Source: an uncultured Eubacteriales bacterium (GTDB lineage Bacteria; Bacillota; Clostridia; Oscillospirales; Oscillospiraceae). From it: a DNA stretch of 9,152 nt. The position numbers and the translations under genes are program-made. Below are positions 6,072 through 9,152 of this stretch, one piece after another. The notes below the pieces were generated by a model that was not told where the DNA came from, ran no database searches, and saw only the letters and a list, made by a program, of their open reading frames with translations. The stretch spans positions 1 to 9,152 of the forward strand of contig USHP01000054.1 in assembly GCA_900554625.1 (NCBI GenBank), given 5' to 3'. Each line of letters opens with the position of its first letter. Positions within the stretch are counted from its first letter, which is position 1.

Positions 6072-7295
6072 ATGAAATCCATCCGAGAAATTTATAAAAT
6101 CGGCAAGGGTCCCTCTTCTTCCCACACCATGGGTCCGGAGCGGGCTGCCAAGGAATTTTTGAAGCGATACCCCCAGGCTACGTCCTTCCAGGTGACCCTG
6201 TACGGTTCTCTGAGCAAAACCGGAGTCGGACACGGTACCGACCGGGTGCTGCTGGATACCCTGGGACAGGAGCGGACGAAGGTTGTGTTTTCCAACCAGA
6301 CCTGGGAGGGAATGCACCCCAACACCCTGGACTTTTCTGCCTTCCACCAGGATATCGAAATCGGCAGCCTGCGGGTGGAATCCATCGGCGGCGGTGATAT
6401 CCGGATTCCCGGGGAAACCGGCCAGGGACCGTCGGAAGAGGTATATGTGGAGCATTCCTTTGCGGAAATTGCCTATTTCTGCAAGTGGCGCTATATCCAC
6501 ACCTTGAGCGAGTATGTGGAATTGAACGAAGGGTCGGGAATCTGGGACTTCCTGATGGAAGTCTGGCAGGTGATGAAAAACTCCATTGACGAAGGATTGT
6601 CTAAAACCGGCGTTCTGCCCGGAGGGTTGAATGTCCAGCGGAAGGCCAAGTACCTGATGGAGAAAACCGTGGGGGATGACAAACCGGCCCTGAAGGAATT
6701 TCAGATGATCGCCGCCTATGCCTATGCGGTGGCGGAGCAGAATGCGGACAACGGTACCGTGGTTACCGCACCCACCTGCGGGGCCTGCGGCGTTCTGCCT
6801 GCGGTGCTGAAATATGCCCAGGTCACCCAAGGCTTTACCGATCAGGAAATCTGCCGGGGACTGGCCACGGCGGGTATCATCGGCAACCTGACCAAGACCA
6901 ACGCATCCATCTCCGGCGCTGAGTGCGGCTGCCAGGCGGAAATCGGCACTGCCTGCTCCATGGCTGCCGCTGCACTGGCGGAGCTGTATCATCAGCAGCT
7001 GGATCAGGTGGAGTACGCAGCAGAAGTAGCTATGGAGCACCACTTGGGGCTGACCTGTGACCCCATCTGCGGACTGGTGCAGATACCCTGCATCGAGCGC
7101 AATGCGGTGGCGGCGGTTCGGGCCATGAATGCCTGCAACCTCAGCTATTTCCTCACCGGCTCCCGGAATATCAGCTACGATATGGTCTGCCGGGCCATGA
7201 AGGAAACCGGCATCAATCTGGATCACCGCTTCCGGGAAACCAGCGAAGGCGGTCTTGCCAAGCTCTACAACCGAAAGCGCAATCAGCTTATGTAA
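6072..7295 (+). CDS. sdaA: L-serine dehydratase (L-serine ammonia-lyase), iron-sulfur, single chain
   Basis: This enzyme deaminates L-serine to pyruvate and ammonia using a [4Fe-4S] cluster, without PLP. The 407-residue protein is a fused beta-alpha form. The N-terminal beta domain carries the family hallmark GKGPSSSHTMGPERAA (11-26) and the YGSLSKTGVGHGTD stretch (44-57). The alpha domain, from about 150, includes VTAPTCGACGVLPAV (231-245), NASISGAECGCQAEIGTACS (277-296), LTCDPICGLVQIPCIERNA (328-345) and the C-terminal RFRETSEGGLA (386-396). Cluster ligands are expected among Cys239, Cys287, Cys295, Cys329 and Cys333; I cannot assign them precisely. It is shorter than E. coli SdaA (about 454 residues), as is common for clostridial single-chain forms. 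It stands alone with its own promoter, divergent from proS, and its transcript runs toward repeat copy B. Such enzymes are oxygen-labile, in keeping with an anaerobe. Confidence 0.96.
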   Translation: MKSIREIYKIGKGPSSSHTMGPERAAKEFLKRYPQATSFQVTLYGSLSKTGVGHGTDRVLLDTLGQERTKVVFSNQTWEGMHPNTLDFSAFHQDIEIGSLRVESIGGGDIRIPGETGQGPSEEVYVEHSFAEIAYFCKWRYIHTLSEYVELNEGSGIWDFLMEVWQVMKNSIDEGLSKTGVLPGGLNVQRKAKYLMEKTVGDDKPALKEFQMIAAYAYAVAEQNADNGTVVTAPTCGACGVLPAVLKYAQVTQGFTDQEICRGLATAGIIGNLTKTNASISGAECGCQAEIGTACSMAAAALAELYHQQLDQVEYAAEVAMEHHLGLTCDPICGLVQIPCIERNAVAAVRAMNACNLSYFLTGSRNISYDMVCRAMKETGINLDHRFRETSEGGLAKLYNRKRNQLM

Positions 7296-7299
7296 TCAA

Positions 7300-7331
7300 A
7301 AGTGCCTTCACCGGAATCGGCGAAGGCACTT
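7300..7331. terminator. Hairpin after sdaA; 3' bracket of repeat copy B
   Basis: The stem AAGTGCCTTC / GAAGGCACTT, an A-C mismatch and CCG / CGG closed by a GAAT loop begin 4 nt after the sdaA stop. On the plus side only TTGAG follows, so it is a weak terminator for sdaA. On the minus side TTTTGATT is formed, so it would better stop transcripts coming through the repeat from the right. It is 29/33 identical to the hairpin at 7535-7567. Confidence 0.7.
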
Positions 7332-7332
7332 G

Positions 7333-7526
7333 AGACTGTCGAAAAAACCCTTCGGGCTTTTCCGACAAACTCTGGCAGTCTGCTGCGCGCATAATTTGTC
7401 CCCCCATTGGGGGACAAATTCCACACTTGCAGCCTGAGAAGTGTTATCTGCCAGGTATACGCCCCGGCAGATAACGATTTTGACTTTATTTGCTGCTGCC
7501 GCAGCAAACTCTGCGAGGCTTTTTTG
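7333..7526 (-). repeat. Structured intergenic repeat, copy B (four-hairpin core)
   Basis: This 194-nt core is the reverse-complement copy of 1551-1743. In its own (minus) orientation H1 keeps its 8-bp stem with loop GGCA. H2 becomes GTTATCTGCCGGG / CCTGGCAGATAAC: relative to copy A one T-A pair is swapped to A-T on both arms, and one A-T becomes G-U. H3 keeps its stem with a loop one base longer. H4 keeps its 14-bp stem with loop GAA instead of GCA. No difference between the copies breaks a pair. The element lies downstream of the co-oriented permease gene and abuts the 3' end of sdaA, the same relation as copy A has to its neighbours. An open frame of 93 codons through it (7283-7564, minus) is most likely spurious. 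Confidence 0.9.
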
Positions 7527-7534
7527 GCATGATG

Positions 7535-7566
7535 AAGTGCCTTCACCGGTAAGGGTGAAGGCACTT
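7535..7566. terminator. Terminator hairpin; 5' bracket of repeat copy B
   Basis: A perfect 13-bp stem (AAGTGCCTTCACC / GGTGAAGGCACTT) with loop GGTAAG. On the plus side it is followed by GTTTTTGC, so it should stop rightward transcripts that pass the weaker hairpin after sdaA. On the minus side no T run follows (CATCATGCC), so permease transcripts may continue into the repeat. It lies 8 nt from the repeat core, the same distance as the hairpin at 1516-1542 from copy A. Confidence 0.75.
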
Positions 7567-7586
7567 GTTTTTGCTTATACGATGGG

Positions 7587-8696
7587 TCAGATCACTGTGG
7601 CGGTCAGCAGCAGAATCACCAGACCTGCCACATTTGCCAGCAGGAACACGCCCAGAAATTTCCCGGCCTGGGCCTGGGGAGAACGCAGGTACAGCTTCAG
7701 GGTAATCAGGCTGGCCAGGGATGCGATGGGGGTGCCCAGACCGCCGATGTTCACCCCTTCCAGCAGGGGCTTCCACTGGTCAGTAAAGCTGGAGAGCAGA
7801 ACTGCAGCAGGAACATTGCTGATAATCTGGCTGGTAGCAACGGATGTGAGCAGGGTGCTGCGAGAGAGCAGCTGCCCCAGGAAGGTACGAACCGCTTCCA
7901 CACGGGCCAGATTCCCGGATACAATGAAGAAGCAAACAAAGGTGGCCAGCAGGGCAAAGTCCAGTTCTTTCAGCAGCTCCCGGTTCAGCCAGGCTACGCA
8001 CACCAGCACCACCACCGTGGTCAGGCCGTAGGGGACCAGCCGGAAAACCGTCAGCAGGCACAGGATAAACAGGAGCACATAGACCCCCAGCCGTCCCCGG
8101 CTGCTTAAAGATTCCGGCTTCACGCTCAGCTGAGGCAGGCTGCCGGGAAGAACGGGCAGCGCCCCGGCGGCAAGGCAAAATAGACTCACTGCACTCAGCG
8201 GCAGCATCACGGCAAAAAAATCTCCCGCCGACAGCTGATAGGCAGCGTAGAGAAACAAATTCTGGGGATTGCCCACAGGCGTTGCCATACTGCCAAGGTT
8301 GGCAGCGATGGTCTGCAGCACCAGCATGGGAATGACCGCCTTCTTGCAGCCCAGCTGCTGCAAAAGCCCCAGGGAAAAGGGGACGAAAATCAGCAGGGCC
8401 ACATCATTGGTCACCACCATGGAAGCAAAAAAGGGCAGCAGCACCATGGTTATGCCCAGAACCCGGCCGCTGTGAATTTTCCGCAGCAGCTGGTAGGTGA
8501 TGTAGCGGAAAACGCCCACCGCCTGAAATCCTGCCACCACAGCCATCAGGCACAGCAGCAGACACAGCACCCGAAAATCGATGTATCCCAGATAAGCACC
8601 ATCCGGGGGAATCAAAAACATGGTCGCCCCGGCACACAGGGCGGCAATACAGAGCACCATTTCTTTCTGAAAGAATGTGCGTACACGCGTAAGCAT
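7587..8696 (-). CDS. SLC13/ArsB-like (CitMHS/NhaD superfamily) anion or ion permease
   Basis: This 369-residue integral membrane protein starts at MLTRVRTFFQKEM; GGAGG lies 7 nt upstream and a promoter precedes it, so a longer in-frame start at 8810 is rejected. About ten hydrophobic segments fill the sequence, split by a polar loop near residues 183-202. Family-type elements are the first re-entrant region VVTNDVALLIFVP (94-106), SMATPVGNPQNLF (136-148), and a second-half counterpart SQIISNVPAAVLLSSF (289-304) followed by GGLGTPIASLASL (318-330). Paired TND/GNPxN and SNVP/GTP motifs occur in the ion-transporter superfamily that includes ArsB, NhaD, CitM and DASS carriers. The substrate cannot be read from the sequence: citrate, other dicarboxylates, arsenite or Na+/H+ exchange are all possible, and no ars genes are nearby. 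It is shorter than typical ArsB (about 425 residues). It is a single gene between gdhA and copy B of the repeat. Confidence 0.85.
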   Translation of the reverse strand: MLTRVRTFFQKEMVLCIAALCAGATMFLIPPDGAYLGYIDFRVLCLLLCLMAVVAGFQAVGVFRYITYQLLRKIHSGRVLGITMVLLPFFASMVVTNDVALLIFVPFSLGLLQQLGCKKAVIPMLVLQTIAANLGSMATPVGNPQNLFLYAAYQLSAGDFFAVMLPLSAVSLFCLAAGALPVLPGSLPQLSVKPESLSSRGRLGVYVLLFILCLLTVFRLVPYGLTTVVVLVCVAWLNRELLKELDFALLATFVCFFIVSGNLARVEAVRTFLGQLLSRSTLLTSVATSQIISNVPAAVLLSSFTDQWKPLLEGVNIGGLGTPIASLASLITLKLYLRSPQAQAGKFLGVFLLANVAGLVILLLTATVI

Positions 8697-8730
8697 TTCA
8701 GCGCCTCCAAATTCACAAAATCCGCCTTGT

Positions 8731-8759
8731 ACGATACCACAATTTCCTCCCATTTTCAA
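8731..8759 (-). promoter_or_regulatory. Extended -10 promoter of the permease gene
   Basis: On the minus strand TTGAAA (8754-8759) and TATCGT (8731-8736) have a 17-bp spacer, with TGG directly before the -10 giving an extended -10. The hexamers lie about 35 nt upstream of the chosen ATG. Confidence 0.6.
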
Positions 8760-8762
8760 CCA

Positions 8763-8794
8763 GGAAAGGGAAATTCCGGGGGATTTCCCTTTCC
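8763..8794. promoter_or_regulatory. 12-bp perfect inverted repeat upstream of the permease promoter
   Basis: GGAAAGGGAAAT and ATTTCCCTTTCC flank an 8-nt TCCGGGGG spacer. The repeat ends 4 bp upstream of the proposed -35. It has no T run on either strand and lies past the gdhA terminator, so an operator is a better guess than a terminator. No matching regulator is visible. Confidence 0.5.
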
Positions 8795-8833
8795 GCTGCT
8801 GGATGTTCACTGCCTGGTAAGAAGGGAACGGAC

Positions 8834-8868
8834 AAAAAAGGGGAGGAAACGCTTTTGCGCTTCCTCCC
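8834..8868 (-). terminator. Intrinsic terminator of gdhA
   Basis: On the minus strand GGGAGGAA / TTCCTCCC with one mismatch, an inner CGC/GCG and a 4-nt loop is followed by C and TTTTTT. It starts 11 nt after the gdhA stop codon. Confidence 0.85.
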
Positions 8869-8879
8869 GGGTAGATTTC

Positions 8880-9152
8880 TTACACAATGCCCTGGGCGTT
8901 CATGGCGTCCACGACCTTCAGGAAACCGGCAATGTTGGCACCGGCAACATAGTTGCCGTCCATGCCGTAAGCCTTGGCAGCATCGTCCAGGTTGTGGAAG
9001 ATGTTCACCATAATGTCCTTCAGCTTGGCATCCACTTCTTCAAACGTCCAGCTCAGACGCTGAGAGTTCTGGCTCATTTCCAGAGCGGAGGTGGCTACGC
9101 CGCCGGCGTTGGCAGCTTTGCCGGGGCAGAACAGAACGCCGTTCTCCTGCAG
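8880..9152 (-). CDS. gdhA: Glutamate dehydrogenase, C-terminal 90 codons
   Basis: The frame is open to the right edge, so this is the 3' end of a gene of normally about 445-450 codons. The visible part contains GVLFCPGKAANAGGVATSA and EMSQNSQRLSWTFEEVDAKL, and ends with GNYVAGANIAGFLKVVDAM and QGIV. These match the C-terminus of the hexameric (S50-type) bacterial glutamate dehydrogenases that interconvert 2-oxoglutarate plus ammonia and glutamate. The NADP- or NAD-preference is set by residues outside the window and cannot be decided. A Met inside the segment (9077) is internal. An intrinsic terminator follows, so it is transcribed apart from the permease. Confidence 0.95.
   Translation of the reverse strand: MQENGVLFCPGKAANAGGVATSALEMSQNSQRLSWTFEEVDAKLKDIMVNIFHNLDDAAKAYGMDGNYVAGANIAGFLKVVDAMNAQGIV

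Noticed and set aside
5859..7226. Long minus-strand open frame (455 codons) opposite sdaA and through the proS promoter
   Set aside because: It is antisense to sdaA, crosses both promoters and encodes no recognisable protein.
1551..7526. Composite transposon or insertion sequence defined by the two repeat copies
   Set aside because: No transposase lies in or between the copies, and the genes between are housekeeping or surface-modification genes.
7283..7564. 93-codon minus-strand open frame over repeat copy B
   Set aside because: It is made of hairpin arms of the repeat; the frame is not kept in copy A because of a 1-nt indel.
8697..8810. Longer 407-codon version of the permease beginning at 8810
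   Set aside because: The extra 38 residues would cover the promoter and the GGAGG site, and the family N-terminus starts with the first hydrophobic segment after MLTRVRTFF.
1..9152. CRISPR array, tRNA, rRNA, prophage or toxin-antitoxin genes
   Set aside because: No short regularly spaced direct repeats, cloverleaf-like sequence or phage/toxin domain was seen on either strand.

Overview
The window reads as ordinary chromosome of a low-to-mid GC Firmicute, most likely a gut Clostridia (Oscillospirales-like) organism. This is an inference from four things: an oxygen-labile iron-sulfur serine dehydratase in the single-chain clostridial layout, a short Zn-domain prolyl-tRNA synthetase, an S50-type glutamate dehydrogenase whose C-terminus resembles clostridial enzymes, and strong GGAGG-type ribosome binding sites. 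Genus cannot be settled from the sequence alone.

Layout from left to right. Bases 2-1510 (+) hold the C-terminal half of a YhaN/SbcC-like coiled-coil ATPase that is cut by the window edge. Bases 1516-1775 hold a structured intergenic repeat, copy A, bracketed by hairpins. On the minus strand follow an SGNH-fold membrane-anchored protein (1785-2846) and an MBOAT O-acyltransferase (2857-4320), a likely two-gene operon for O-acylating a cell-surface glycan. A perfect 32-bp palindrome (4371-4402) separates these from prolyl-tRNA synthetase proS (4421-5857, minus). A divergent promoter region (about 5870-6071) drives proS leftward and L-serine dehydratase sdaA (6072-7295, plus) rightward. Copy B of the structured repeat, in the opposite orientation, lies at 7300-7566. 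An SLC13/ArsB-like permease (7587-8696, minus) and the last 90 codons of glutamate dehydrogenase gdhA (8880-9152, minus) close the window.

The most notable item is the repeat. Two copies of a 193/194-nt core, about 93% identical by hand count, sit in opposite orientations 5.6 kb apart, each between the 3' ends of two convergent genes. Each core folds into four hairpins. The 12 substitutions and one indel between copies all fall in loops or linkers, except one compensatory base-pair swap and one change to G-U. This is the signature of selection on an RNA (or single-stranded DNA) fold. Each core is also bracketed at matching distances by two further hairpins. The sequence of these outer hairpins differs between loci, but the two within a locus resemble each other. 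I do not recognise the element as a named family.

Functionally the genes are mostly housekeeping and amino-acid metabolism (ProRS, serine deamination, glutamate dehydrogenase), plus a surface-modification pair, a DNA-processing ATPase and an anion-type permease. No CRISPR array, tRNA, rRNA, transposase or prophage gene is visible.
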